From NCBI GenBank assembly GCA_900540185.1, contig UQFH01000004.1, positions 88,582 to 152,581 of the forward strand: DNA of 64,000 bases. The letters run 5' to 3'. Under the pieces are notes generated by a model. It was not told the DNA's origin. It made no database searches and was given only the letters and a program-made list of their open reading frames with translations. A program made the position numbers and the translations under genes. Origin of the DNA: an uncultured Eubacteriales bacterium (GTDB lineage: Bacteria > Bacillota > Clostridia > Tissierellales > Peptoniphilaceae). Below, piece by piece: positions 50,255-58,977 of the stretch (within the stretch, counting starts at the first letter, position 1; each line of letters begins with the position of its first letter).

Positions 50255-52439
50255 AACGTATTACCTCGTCAATCTTTTCTTTAAGTGTTGTATTTCTCTT
50301 TTGCACTTCGGTATTTTTTATCATCGTGCGGAAAATATCTCTTCTTCCCATCGAAATCAAAAGCTCTTTCGCACGTGTGATTCCGGTGTAGAGAAGATTT
50401 CTGTTGTTCAAAAATATATTTCTCGACCATGCAATGAAAATGATGCAAGGAAATTCCGAACCCTGTGACTTATGCACGGTGATTGCATACGCAAGCTCGA
50501 GCTCTCTCAAATCGTCATCGTCGTACAGCGCATAATAGTCGTCGGAAAAAAGAACCGTGAGCTGCGAATTTTCAATGTCAACGTCGGTCACGATTCCGAT
50601 ATCGCCGTTAAAAACTCCCTTCGTCGTTCCGCGTTCTATCGTTTTGTATTTTATCTCGCGGTCATAGTTGTTCGTTATTTGCATGACTTTGTCGCCGAGT
50701 TTAAACTTTCTGTCGTTGTGCTTTAAAATGAATTTCTTCTCCGGATTCAATTTTTCCTGGAGCACGAGATTTAAATTGTTCACTCCGATTTCACCTTTTC
50801 TCGTCGGAGAAAGGATTTGAATATCGTTGAATTTGTCAAAACCGTAGTGGTTCGGCAGTCTCGTGTCCACAAGTTCAACCAATTCATTTAGGAAGTCCTC
50901 TTCGTTGTATTCATCCAAAAAGAAAACGTCCGAATCCTTTTCGTTAAATTTCGGCTCGCCGCCCTCTTTTACGGTCTTTGCAACAACCGCAATCTCGCTT
51001 GTGTCGACAGTTCTGTGAATCGTTTCGAGCTTCACCTTCGGCATCTCGTCAACTCGAAGGAGATCCTTTAAAACATTTCCCGGTCCGACACTAGGAAGCT
51101 GGTCCGCATCTCCCACCATAATGAGCGAAGTGTCATCTCCCATCGACTCCAGCAGCTTTTGATAGAGATTTATATCGACCATACTCATCTCGTCGACAAT
51201 AACAACGTCGGCGTCTATGTCCTCGACGTCCATTATAAAATTGTCGTCATCGTCCGACGGTCTCAAACTCAAAAGTCTGTGGAGTGTCGCCGCTTCGACT
51301 CCCGAGCTTTCCTCGAGCCTCTTTGCCGCACGCCCCGTCGGTGCCGCCAAAACAAAACTGAGTTTCAGCTCCCGCAAGCCTTCGAGAATTGCGCGAACAA
51401 TCGTGGTCTTTCCCGTTCCCGGTCCGCCGGTTATGATTGCAATATTGTTTAGAAGAGCCATCTCAATCGCCTGTTTTTGCGTTTCATCGTATGAGATGTC
51501 CTTGCCCGCGAAAAGATTTTCAAGTATTTCCTTAACGCCCGCTCTGAAAGGCTTCGGTCTTTTTATGAGCTGAACAGTTTTACTTGCGGCGCTGTTTTCA
51601 ATCGCATTTAAAACCGTCGGATAAATCATCGGCTCTCCCGTCGACGGCTTTCTTACAACGTCGCCCTTTATTATGAGCTCCTGGAGCGCAACGTCAAAGT
51701 CCGGCGTTTCCTTTTTTAAAAGGCGTTTTAATCGAGTTCTTATTTCGCTCTCATAGAGAAAAATATTCCCCTCGAGTCTCGAATCGTAAACGACGTACAA
51801 AATCGCCGCTTGCACTCTTCTTATGTCGAGCTCGCCTATGCCCACAGTGCGCGCAATTCTGTCCGCTTTAAAAAAGCCGAAACCGCGCACATCTTTTATG
51901 AGGCGATACGGATCATCCATAATCATGCTTTTTGCATTGTCCTGATAGATATTGTAGATATTATATGCGTCCTGCCCGAAAATGCCGAGCTCCGCAAGGT
52001 CAACAATCGACTTTCTTGCAAGCTTTCCGATTTCCAAAGCTTCCTTTATCTTATGTAATTTTTTCGGACCGATTCCCTTTATCGTCAAAAGTTTTTCCGG
52101 ATTATTTTCGAGCATATCCATCGTGTCCTCTCCGAATTTGTCCACAATTTCCTTCGCAACTTCTTCGCCGATATAAGGAAGATTTCCCGATTTCAAATAG
52201 TTGTAAACTCCGGCGGCGCTCATATCGTCCAAAACTTTATAACTCGTAAAGCTGAACTGTTCTCCGTATTTCGCATGAACGACAATGTCCCCCTCGAGCT
52301 CCAAAGGAATTCCTACGCTCGGCGAGAGAATGTTTCCGGTGCAAATGATGTCGCCATCTTCCGTATCAAAAAGAAATACGGCAAAACCGTTGTCGTCATT
52401 TTTATAAATTATTCTTTCGATACTGCCCTTGATAATCAT
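50229..52439 (-). CDS. recD2: RecD2-family 5'-3' DNA helicase
   Basis: A 736-residue SF1B helicase not part of RecBCD. The N-terminal OB/HhH region (FGEDTMDMLENNPEKLLTIKGIGPKKL) precedes the helicase core with Walker A GGPGTGKTT, motif II VIVDEMSMVD, motif III MVGDADQLPSVGPG and the C-terminal AYAITVHKSQGSEF. RecD2 aids replication-fork repair and mismatch or break repair in Bacillota. The ATG at 52439 follows AGGAGG; a GTG five codons earlier lies before it and is not used. Its promoter is visible. Confidence 0.93.
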   Translation of the reverse strand: MIIKGSIERIIYKNDDNGFAVFLFDTEDGDIICTGNILSPSVGIPLELEGDIVVHAKYGEQFSFTSYKVLDDMSAAGVYNYLKSGNLPYIGEEVAKEIVDKFGEDTMDMLENNPEKLLTIKGIGPKKLHKIKEALEIGKLARKSIVDLAELGIFGQDAYNIYNIYQDNAKSMIMDDPYRLIKDVRGFGFFKADRIARTVGIGELDIRRVQAAILYVVYDSRLEGNIFLYESEIRTRLKRLLKKETPDFDVALQELIIKGDVVRKPSTGEPMIYPTVLNAIENSAASKTVQLIKRPKPFRAGVKEILENLFAGKDISYDETQKQAIEMALLNNIAIITGGPGTGKTTIVRAILEGLRELKLSFVLAAPTGRAAKRLEESSGVEAATLHRLLSLRPSDDDDNFIMDVEDIDADVVIVDEMSMVDINLYQKLLESMGDDTSLIMVGDADQLPSVGPGNVLKDLLRVDEMPKVKLETIHRTVDTSEIAVVAKTVKEGGEPKFNEKDSDVFFLDEYNEEDFLNELVELVDTRLPNHYGFDKFNDIQILSPTRKGEIGVNNLNLVLQEKLNPEKKFILKHNDRKFKLGDKVMQITNNYDREIKYKTIERGTTKGVFNGDIGIVTDVDIENSQLTVLFSDDYYALYDDDDLRELELAYAITVHKSQGSEFPCIIFIAWSRNIFLNNRNLLYTGITRAKELLISMGRRDIFRTMIKNTEVQKRNTTLKEKIDEVIRFEEGLLDM

Positions 52440-52467
52440 ATTGCCTCCTCGCACTTTCGCTACATAT

Positions 52468-52496
52468 ATTATATAATAACCGATGAAATTTGTCTA
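52468..52496 (-). promoter_or_regulatory. recD2 operon promoter
   Basis: On the minus strand TAGACA (52491-52496) and TATAAT (52468-52473), 17-bp spacing, directly after the terminator of the upstream unit. Confidence 0.75.
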
Positions 52497-52528
52497 ATAA
52501 AAAAGCAAACCCATAAAATGAGTTTGCT
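52497..52528 (-). terminator. Terminator of the two-gene ABC transporter unit
   Basis: On the minus strand AGCAAAC/GTTTGCT with an 11-base loop and T6 tail, 10 bases after the permease stop. Confidence 0.85.
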
Positions 52529-52537
52529 AAAAATTGA

Positions 52538-54091
52538 TTAGTATCTGAGTCTGAAAGTGCGAATGAAATATTTTTTTGCGAATAAAAATATCAGCACAGT
52601 TACTCCGAATGCAATATAAATATATTTTTCGATATTTAATATATTTGCATTTTTTAAAATGAAGAGTGCAAAAACAAGTCCGCTAATAAATCTCACAACT
52701 TTGTACGCCGGTGATTTTACATTGAGCTCTGCCGAATAAGGCGAGAAAATATAATAAACCATAATTTCAACAAGTCCCATGCTTGCCATCATCGCCAAAT
52801 ATGCAGCCATAATCCTTGCAAATTCAATAGGTTCAAATTTCAAACCGTTTAAAAATATCAAAATCAAAAATCCCAATCCTACACTCAGTAAATCAAAAAA
52901 GCTGGATTTTATAAGCATTCTTATGCGATATTTGAGCGATTCATAGAGCCCTTGTTCGGTCAAAATTTTATTTTTCAAAAGTATTCTGTCCACATTTCTA
53001 AAACACATTTGAAGAAGGCCTGCGGAATATCCCGTGCCGACGGCAAATGCAATCGCAAGTCCGCTTATATCCGAAAAGGTTTCAGGCTTTTTTATAATTC
53101 CTATCTTAATAGCGATAGAATAAATTATGAGTATGGCGATACTTCCCGAAAAATTGCTTCTTAGATTCTTTTTAAAAACTTTCTTGTATCTGCTGAAAAA
53201 TGCCATGTCGATATATTTCGCCGGGTCGACATCTTTGTATTTGTTTTGAAAATTTTGAATTTCCTCCGCATCGGACACAAGATATTGTGAGCTGTCTTCG
53301 TTAATCGTCGTGGTTACACTCATCTTAACCACTTGTCCCGATGAATTTGCAGTAATTCTTTTTAGCGCAGGATAGTTTTTATATTTTAAAATAAATGCGA
53401 TTCCGAAAATTGAAATAATTGCGGAAACTATCGCAAGAATATTCAAAATTTTGTCGTCAAGATTTAAATCAACTCTCAAAAATATTACTAAACCGCCGAG
53501 AATGACAAATAATGCCGATATGAGCGCTCTGATTTCAGATTTCGGAAGAGTCTCCCTTTTTTTGATATATGTTAAATATATCATATTTACAAGAAGCATC
53601 GACGCCAAGTTTAAAACCGCCAGTTTCAGGGCGATTCCCAAATCTTGGAACACATAATATGTCGCCGGGAAATTTGCCAAAATCGAGATCACGATATTTG
53701 TAAAAATTTTATTTAGATAATAAACACGCGAGTTTATTGAAAACAAATTCAAAAATATATAGTCGTCTTCATTGTGTATCAAAAATGTCGGCTTCGATAT
53801 CTTCGAAGCGATGACCGCAATCAAAATATACGACAACAGTTTTACCGAGATATTGTCGATGCCGAGTCGAACGAACAAACGCCAGAAAATCAATGCCGTA
53901 AAAATCGACGGTATAACGGTTTCTTTTATAAGCTCAAATAAAAACCCGAAACTCGCAAGAATTTTTTTGAGTCCTGTGTTTTTGTACAGTTTTTTAAAAG
54001 AAAGAATTTTTAAACCCGGCAACTTCGACAAAAAATTGATAAAGGCGTTTGTACTCATCAATTGTTTTAGAGAACGCAATTCGTAAAACAT
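52538..54091 (-). CDS. ABC-2-like permease of a two-gene ABC transporter
   Basis: A 517-residue membrane protein with about twelve to fourteen hydrophobic segments and a central soluble loop (about residues 230-280, with QYLVSDAEEIQNFQ). No ATP-binding motif is present. It is coupled to the adjacent ATPase gene through a TAATG overlap, so the two form one transporter. Permeases with this size and layout occur in Firmicute ABC systems of unknown substrate, sometimes linked to bacteriocin immunity; that is not shown here. Confidence 0.75.
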   Translation of the reverse strand: MFYELRSLKQLMSTNAFINFLSKLPGLKILSFKKLYKNTGLKKILASFGFLFELIKETVIPSIFTALIFWRLFVRLGIDNISVKLLSYILIAVIASKISKPTFLIHNEDDYIFLNLFSINSRVYYLNKIFTNIVISILANFPATYYVFQDLGIALKLAVLNLASMLLVNMIYLTYIKKRETLPKSEIRALISALFVILGGLVIFLRVDLNLDDKILNILAIVSAIISIFGIAFILKYKNYPALKRITANSSGQVVKMSVTTTINEDSSQYLVSDAEEIQNFQNKYKDVDPAKYIDMAFFSRYKKVFKKNLRSNFSGSIAILIIYSIAIKIGIIKKPETFSDISGLAIAFAVGTGYSAGLLQMCFRNVDRILLKNKILTEQGLYESLKYRIRMLIKSSFFDLLSVGLGFLILIFLNGLKFEPIEFARIMAAYLAMMASMGLVEIMVYYIFSPYSAELNVKSPAYKVVRFISGLVFALFILKNANILNIEKYIYIAFGVTVLIFLFAKKYFIRTFRLRY

Positions 54092-54783
54092 TATATTTCA
54101 CCTATCAAATAATCTTCAAACGCTTTCAAATCGCTTCTGTCTCCGTCGTAGTGCGCAACGTTCAGCTTTTTGTTCTTCAAAATCGCAAGTTCGTCGCTCA
54201 CATCCGTTGCAAGCTGAACAATATGCGTCGACATAATTATTACGTGCTCACTCTTCATCGAAATCAGCATTTCTTTTATATCGTGGCTCACGATTATGTC
54301 AAAAGAGCTGAGCGGCTCGTCCAAAAGAATAATTTTCGGTTTTAAAATAAACGCACACATAAGTTGCACTTTGTTTTTCATGCCGAAAGAGTATTCTCTA
54401 ATAAGTACATTTCTATCGCTTTCGTTTATATTAAACAAATCGAAAAGCTTTTCCGTGTCGAGACTGTGGTCAGCGTTTTTATTGAGTTTAACAAATGCGT
54501 CGATAAATTCTCTTCCCGTCAAAAATTCCGGCAAAATCGGAGAATCGCTTACAAGATAGATGTCCTCCTCTTTTAATTCCCGAATAACTCCGTCCTCCTC
54601 GATCTGAGGGACCGGTCCCTCATACTTTTCCTCGCCGTTTAAACAATGAAAAAGTGTAGTCTTCCCCGTTCCGTTTCTTCCTATGACACTATAAATTTTT
54701 CCCTTTTCAAAAGTGTATGACAAGTCTTTTAAAACTTCTTTGTCGCCATAACTTTTTGACAGATTCTTAATTATGAATTTCAT
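54091..54783 (-). CDS. ABC transporter ATP-binding protein
   Basis: A 230-residue ATPase with Walker A IGRNGTGKTTL, a divergent signature (REYSFGMKNKVQL, SFGMK in place of LSGGQ), Walker B KIILLDEPLSSFD and H-loop IIMSTHIVQ. The SFGMK signature is typical of the CcmA/YtrB-like exporter ATPases. The ATG at 54783 follows AAGGAGG; an upstream frame extends through the promoter and is ignored. It partners the adjacent permease. Confidence 0.88.
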   Translation of the reverse strand: MKFIIKNLSKSYGDKEVLKDLSYTFEKGKIYSVIGRNGTGKTTLFHCLNGEEKYEGPVPQIEEDGVIRELKEEDIYLVSDSPILPEFLTGREFIDAFVKLNKNADHSLDTEKLFDLFNINESDRNVLIREYSFGMKNKVQLMCAFILKPKIILLDEPLSSFDIIVSHDIKEMLISMKSEHVIIMSTHIVQLATDVSDELAILKNKKLNVAHYDGDRSDLKAFEDYLIGEI

Positions 54784-54799
54784 ATTGCCTCCTTCTATG

Positions 54800-54819
54800 T
54801 ATGATATAATTATATCATA
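54800..54819 (-). promoter_or_regulatory. Palindrome over the -10 of the ABC transporter unit
   Basis: TATGATATAATTATATCATA is a perfect 20-base palindrome containing a minus-strand TATAAT, 17 bases upstream of the ATPase start. It has the form of a GntR-like operator on a promoter, but no regulator gene is near. Confidence 0.6.
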
Positions 54820-54949
54820 TATATTTATCCAATTCAATATCTTTAGCGTTTTTTTGATAGATTATCTTAATATATTTGTCATCTTCTATTTAAATATCTT
54901 ATATCAATTAAACTCTATATTACATTTTACAATTCTTTTGATTTGTACC

Positions 54950-55014
54950 TAAACAAAAATGGATTTCTATTTTACCTAAACACAATGTGTAGATAAGTAA
55001 AATGCAAATCCATT
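54950..55014 (-). terminator. Long hairpin terminator after the PdaA-like gene
   Basis: On the minus strand AATGGATTT and AAATCCATT close a large hairpin with inner ATTTTAC/GTAAAAT and ACACA/TGTGT pairings, followed by TTTTTGTTT. The 54.84-54.95 kb stretch next to it is AT-rich and without visible genes. Confidence 0.75.
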
Positions 55015-55046
55015 AATCAAAAATTTTCTATATTAAATTATAGCGC

Positions 55047-56333
55047 TTACAATTCGTATAAGCTCCCGAATCTATAGCCCATATTCACGGCTTGGTCGAT
55101 AATCTCTCCCAAAATCTCCGCATTCGTATCTGAAACGGCGTGCAGTAGAAGCACACTTCCCGGATGAAATTGTCCGGTGATTTTTTCAATTGCAAATTTT
55201 TTGTCGGGTTGATTGTCTCGGAGCCAGTCTTTGTACGCAAAGCTCCAAAACACAGGGCGATATCCCCTATCGTTTATAAATTTGAGCGTTCTTTCGCTGT
55301 AGACACCTTCCGGCGGTCTCAAAAAACTCGCAAGATTGTTTCCCGTTTTCTCTTTGTAGAGAGTTTGGAGTCCCGCAATGTCGTCCTCGAGCTTTTTCGG
55401 ATTTTTTATCGCCTCGACTTGGTTCAAGTGGTTGACCGAGTGGTTGCAAACGAGATGTCCCTCGTTCGCCATTCGGTTCACAAGGTCGAGATTCGATTTT
55501 ACATAAGCTCCCGTAACAAAAAATGCCGCCTTTACACCTTTCGCTTTTAATGTGTCCAAAATTTTCGCGGTGTTGTTGTTATATTCATAGCCCTCGTCGA
55601 ACGTGAGATACATTACTTTCTCGTCGGTTTTTGCCTGCCAGATTCCGTTGTATTTGTTTAAAAGATTTGCCGTCTTTTCAGGAATTGTGCTCTTGCCGTT
55701 TCCGCCCGCTTTTTTCGGATTGAACCACCAGCCCGCTTTTTCATTTGAAAGTGAAGAGTAGTCGCCCGATTCCTTTTTGACCGGCTCTTCGTTTTTAACC
55801 GGCTCCGCAGGAGTGTCGTCATTTTTTGACGAAACTATATCGACCGATTCTTTTTTATCCGCATTTTTGTCAGCCGCTTTATTTGTGTCCTTGTTTTCAT
55901 TTTTCTTTTCGTCGGACTTTTTATCAGCTTTTTTGTCCTCCGGCTTTTTATTCTCTACTTCCGACTTGTCATCACTTTTCGAGTCTTCGGTTTTCTTTTC
56001 CTCGGTTTCTTTTTTCGGTTGAACTTCGGAATTTTTGTTTTCCTTCGACTCATTCGTCGGGATTTCGTCTTTTTTCGGTGTTTCAACTTCGGCTTTTGCT
56101 GTTTCTTTTGTGGAAACATCGGAAGAGTTGTCGGTTTCGACAACTGTGTCCTCATTTGTTTCATCCACATCCGCTTCCGCCATATCGTCTTCGTCTTCCA
56201 AAATCGGCGACATCTCGTCCGATTTTTTTATCTCTTTATTTTCAAGCGTTCCTCTGCCATATTCTTCAACGATACTGCATCCCGAAAAAATAACCGAAAT
56301 CGCACACAATAAGACTAAAAATTTTCTTTTCAT
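55047..56333 (-). CDS. PdaA-like polysaccharide deacetylase lipoprotein with a long charged linker
   Basis: A 428-residue protein: lipobox (CAISVIFSGC), a Lys/Glu/Asp-rich low-complexity spacer of about 160 residues, then a NodB deacetylase domain. LTFDEGYEYNN (motif 1, with DE in place of the usual DD), NHSVNH (motif 2), LRPPEGVYSE (motif 3), VFWSFAYKDW and the LLLHAVSDTNAE motif match PdaA, which removes the N-acetyl group of muramic acid. The spacer should span the wall. The start overlaps the ychF stop as TAATG, so it is in one operon with ychF. Confidence 0.85.
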   Translation of the reverse strand: MKRKFLVLLCAISVIFSGCSIVEEYGRGTLENKEIKKSDEMSPILEDEDDMAEADVDETNEDTVVETDNSSDVSTKETAKAEVETPKKDEIPTNESKENKNSEVQPKKETEEKKTEDSKSDDKSEVENKKPEDKKADKKSDEKKNENKDTNKAADKNADKKESVDIVSSKNDDTPAEPVKNEEPVKKESGDYSSLSNEKAGWWFNPKKAGGNGKSTIPEKTANLLNKYNGIWQAKTDEKVMYLTFDEGYEYNNNTAKILDTLKAKGVKAAFFVTGAYVKSNLDLVNRMANEGHLVCNHSVNHLNQVEAIKNPKKLEDDIAGLQTLYKEKTGNNLASFLRPPEGVYSERTLKFINDRGYRPVFWSFAYKDWLRDNQPDKKFAIEKITGQFHPGSVLLLHAVSDTNAEILGEIIDQAVNMGYRFGSLYEL

Positions 56334-57424
56334 TAAACATTAAACCTGAAGAGAACGACGTCGCCTTCCTGCATGATGTAGTCCTTGCCTTCAAGACGAA
56401 CTTTTCCTTCTTCTCTCGCCTTAACAAGCGAACCGCCGAGTTCAACAAGCGTGTCGTAGTTTACGATTTCCGCACGAATAAATCCGCGTGCGATATCCGA
56501 GTGAATCTTTCCAGCAGCGTCTTGTGCTCTCGTGTTTTGCTTGATTGTCCAAGCTCTTGTTTCCTGTTCACCTGTGGTCAAAAAGCTCATGAGTCCGAGC
56601 GTTTTGTAGCTTGCCTTGACAAGTTTGTCGAGTCCCGATTCTTTAAGACCCATTTCGCTCAAGAATTCTTTCTTTTCATCGTTTGAAAGCTCGCTCAGTT
56701 CTTCTTCGATTTTTACGGAAACGGTCAAAACTTCTTCGCTCGTATTTGAAGCGTATTCTCTGATTGCATCGACATATTTGTTGTCGCCCGAAACCAAATC
56801 GTCGTAGCTCACATTTGCAACATAAATGAGCGGTTTTGCAGTCAAAAATTGGTAGCCCGCCAAAACTTTCTTTTCATCTTCATTTAATCCGAGACTTCTC
56901 ACCGGTTTTGTGTTGTTCAAGCAGTCGTTTACTTTTTGAAGCACTTCGAGTTCCGATTTAAGACTCTTGTCCGCTCTCGCTTGCTTTTCAAACTTCGGAA
57001 GAATATTTTCAATCATTTGCATATCCGCAAGTAAAAGTTCCGTGTCAATCGTTTCGATGTCTCGAACCGGGTCGACACTTCCGTCGACATGCACGATGTT
57101 TTCGTCATCAAATGCTCTCAGAACGTGAACAATTGCATCCACGCTTCTTATGTGGCTCAAAAATTTATTACCGAGCCCTTCTCCCTTGCTCGCACCTCTG
57201 ACAAGTCCGGCAATGTCGTAAAATTCAATAACTGCCGGCACAATCTTTTTAGAATTGTTAAGCTTTGAAAGCACGTCAAGTCTTTCGTCCGGAACATTTA
57301 CCGCACCGACGTTCGGGTCTATCGTACAGAACGGATAGTTTTGAGCATCCGCCTTATTATTTGTAATCGCATTAAAAAGGGTACTCTTTCCAACATTTGG
57401 AAGCCCTACAATACCAAGTTTCAA
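56333..57424 (-). CDS. ychF: Ribosome-binding ATPase YchF
   Basis: A 363-residue Obg-like protein. The G1 loop GLPNVGKST, the DIAGLVRGASKGEGLGNKFL segment and the NVSYDDL loop in place of NKxD (the hallmark of ATP-preferring YchF) are visible, as is the C-terminal TGS-like domain (TTGEQETRAWTI, MQEGDVVLFRF). It is implicated in translation and stress. The start is TTG at 57424 with GAGGTG seven bases before it. TATAAT on the minus strand near 57445 is its likely -10. Confidence 0.95.
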   Translation of the reverse strand: MKLGIVGLPNVGKSTLFNAITNNKADAQNYPFCTIDPNVGAVNVPDERLDVLSKLNNSKKIVPAVIEFYDIAGLVRGASKGEGLGNKFLSHIRSVDAIVHVLRAFDDENIVHVDGSVDPVRDIETIDTELLLADMQMIENILPKFEKQARADKSLKSELEVLQKVNDCLNNTKPVRSLGLNEDEKKVLAGYQFLTAKPLIYVANVSYDDLVSGDNKYVDAIREYASNTSEEVLTVSVKIEEELSELSNDEKKEFLSEMGLKESGLDKLVKASYKTLGLMSFLTTGEQETRAWTIKQNTRAQDAAGKIHSDIARGFIRAEIVNYDTLVELGGSLVKAREEGKVRLEGKDYIMQEGDVVLFRFNV

Positions 57425-57465
57425 AATATTTCACCTCTTATACATTATAACTTATTTTGTAAAAT

Positions 57466-57492
57466 AATAAAAGACCAATCGGCTATTGGTCT
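57466..57492 (-). terminator. Terminator of the ppx-ppk1-ATPase-nuclease operon
   Basis: On the minus strand AGACCAAT/ATTGGTCT with a 5-base loop, then TTTATTATTTT. The TAG stop of the last gene lies in the 5' part of the hairpin. Confidence 0.88.
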
Positions 57493-58043
57493 TCGAGTTT
57501 ATCCGTAAATTCATTTTTAAAATCGCGCTTAGAATATGTGTAGACATGCCTGAAGATATAACCCTCATATCTTGCGAGTCCGAATTGTGTGTATCTCTCC
57601 TTCGCTTTGTCGGAAAGTTTTCGAACAAATGCATCTCTATATCTGTTTTGGCGATATTCCTTTATATTGAACGGATTTTTTTCGTAATTATAAACGAGAA
57701 TAAAATCCACATTTTCTCTCGCGTGCGCAATCGTTTCGCCCGTGATGTCCGAATACATAATCACGGAATTTAGCATTTTATCAATAATAGAGTTTATTAA
57801 AGCCTTATCCACAATGCCGTTTTTAAATTCAATCATAGTCGCGTGGTTTTCGTGAAAAACGAGCGCATCGATACTTTTCGGATTCACATAAGTGTCGAGT
57901 CTCATCACATAGTCGTCCTTGACCGCATCGAAATCAATCGCAACATATTCCGACTCCGTCATATATTCGACATTGGAAGGGTTGTGGTTGTCTTCGGAGA
58001 TGAGTTTCAGAGTGCGTAAGTGTTTTTTAAATAAATCATTCAT
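57483..58043 (-). CDS. Small PD-(D/E)XK-like protein coupled to an ATPase
   Basis: A 186-residue soluble protein. The hydrophobic strands SIDALVF and MIEFKNG place Asp59 and Glu72-x-Lys74 in the spacing of a PD-(D/E)XK nuclease active site, after an N-terminal helix with Glu. The rest (ENVDFILVYNYEK, KAKERYTQFGL, YIFRHVYTY) is mixed strand/helix. I do not recognise a named family; the nuclease call is from the motif only. The ATG at 58043 overlaps the upstream stop by 8 bases. It ends the polyphosphate operon. Confidence 0.6.
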   Translation of the reverse strand: MNDLFKKHLRTLKLISEDNHNPSNVEYMTESEYVAIDFDAVKDDYVMRLDTYVNPKSIDALVFHENHATMIEFKNGIVDKALINSIIDKMLNSVIMYSDITGETIAHARENVDFILVYNYEKNPFNIKEYRQNRYRDAFVRKLSDKAKERYTQFGLARYEGYIFRHVYTYSKRDFKNEFTDKLEDQ

Positions 58044-58977
58044 CTTGATATGCCTCATCGTCGAGTTTTAAAAACGGATTTACAAGTTTCTTATAAATTT
58101 TCTCGACGTTTTCGGTATAGTCTCTTATTATAGCGAAATTTCCCTCGTTTTCGCTGAAATAGAATTTCAAATTTTTATAAATATTATTTTTCTCGGAATA
58201 TACTTCGATCGCATTCAAAAGATACGGACTGTGCGTGTTTAAAACAATTTTGCTCTTCATCGTTTTATTTATCTCGACAATGATTTTTGCAAAAAAGAGT
58301 TGCCACTCCGGATGAAGATGAATTTCCGGCTCGTCCAAAACGAGAATCGTGTTTTCATCAATCCAACCGTTTTCAATCAAGCGTGCAACAATCAAAAGCG
58401 TCTTCACTCCCGACGATGTGTTTCTTATGTCCACCGTATTTTTGTTTTTTGTTTCATACCAAAAACGTCCGTCCCTTTCGTTGAGCGTTCCCTCGACTTT
58501 TTCATAAATTCGTCCGGCAATTTCGCTCCCGTCGACAGTTTTGTTTTTTGAAACTAGCTTTTTTTGCAAGTCGATTCTGTGTTTCGGATAAAAAGATTTC
58601 AAATGTTCAATCGAATCCATCGGCACATCCAAAATGTGCGGGTCGTCAAGATAAATCGAGTGATAATTGTTTTCCCCCTCAATTCTCGCTTCTATTTTCG
58701 ACTCCGTCACATCGATTTCCCCTTCGATATGCTCCGCTGAAAAATTTATCTTGCCGTCATTTTTTGCATTGAAATTGTAAACCGCGCCGTTAAATTCGTC
58801 CGCAATTCTCTTTTCTATATTCTCATTCGTCGGCTTTCGTCCGCAGTCTAAAATGCTGTAAAGCACACGTCCGACCGTGCTCTTTCCCGAACTGTTTTCG
58901 CCGGCAATAACGGTTATTCCGTCGACAACAACGTCCGCTTTGTCAATCTTCGTAATATTTTCGAGTTTTATTCTCAT
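58036..58977 (-). CDS. OLD/RecF-like AAA ATPase
   Basis: A 313-residue ATPase of the AAA_21/ABC-type group. Walker A GENSSGKST is at residues 26-34, an unusual signature-like NTSSGVKTLL follows in the last third, Walker B TILVLDEPEIHLHPE and the switch His VLNTHSPYLL are clear. There is no TOPRIM domain as in OLD nucleases; the short helical insert is between the halves. The ATG at 58977 overlaps the ppk1 stop by four bases (ATGA). With the adjacent PD-(D/E)XK-like protein it forms an ATPase/nuclease-like pair, a common layout of defence systems. Confidence 0.8.
   Translation of the reverse strand: MRIKLENITKIDKADVVVDGITVIAGENSSGKSTVGRVLYSILDCGRKPTNENIEKRIADEFNGAVYNFNAKNDGKINFSAEHIEGEIDVTESKIEARIEGENNYHSIYLDDPHILDVPMDSIEHLKSFYPKHRIDLQKKLVSKNKTVDGSEIAGRIYEKVEGTLNERDGRFWYETKNKNTVDIRNTSSGVKTLLIVARLIENGWIDENTILVLDEPEIHLHPEWQLFFAKIIVEINKTMKSKIVLNTHSPYLLNAIEVYSEKNNIYKNLKFYFSENEGNFAIIRDYTENVEKIYKKLVNPFLKLDDEAYQDE

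Noticed and set aside
55777..56343. Several overlapping plus-strand frames opposite the PdaA-like gene
   Set aside because: They are shadows of its Lys/Glu-rich linker, whose complement lacks stop codons.
58036..58977. OLD-family nuclease
   Set aside because: No TOPRIM domain follows the ATPase; the nuclease-like motif is in the separate downstream gene.
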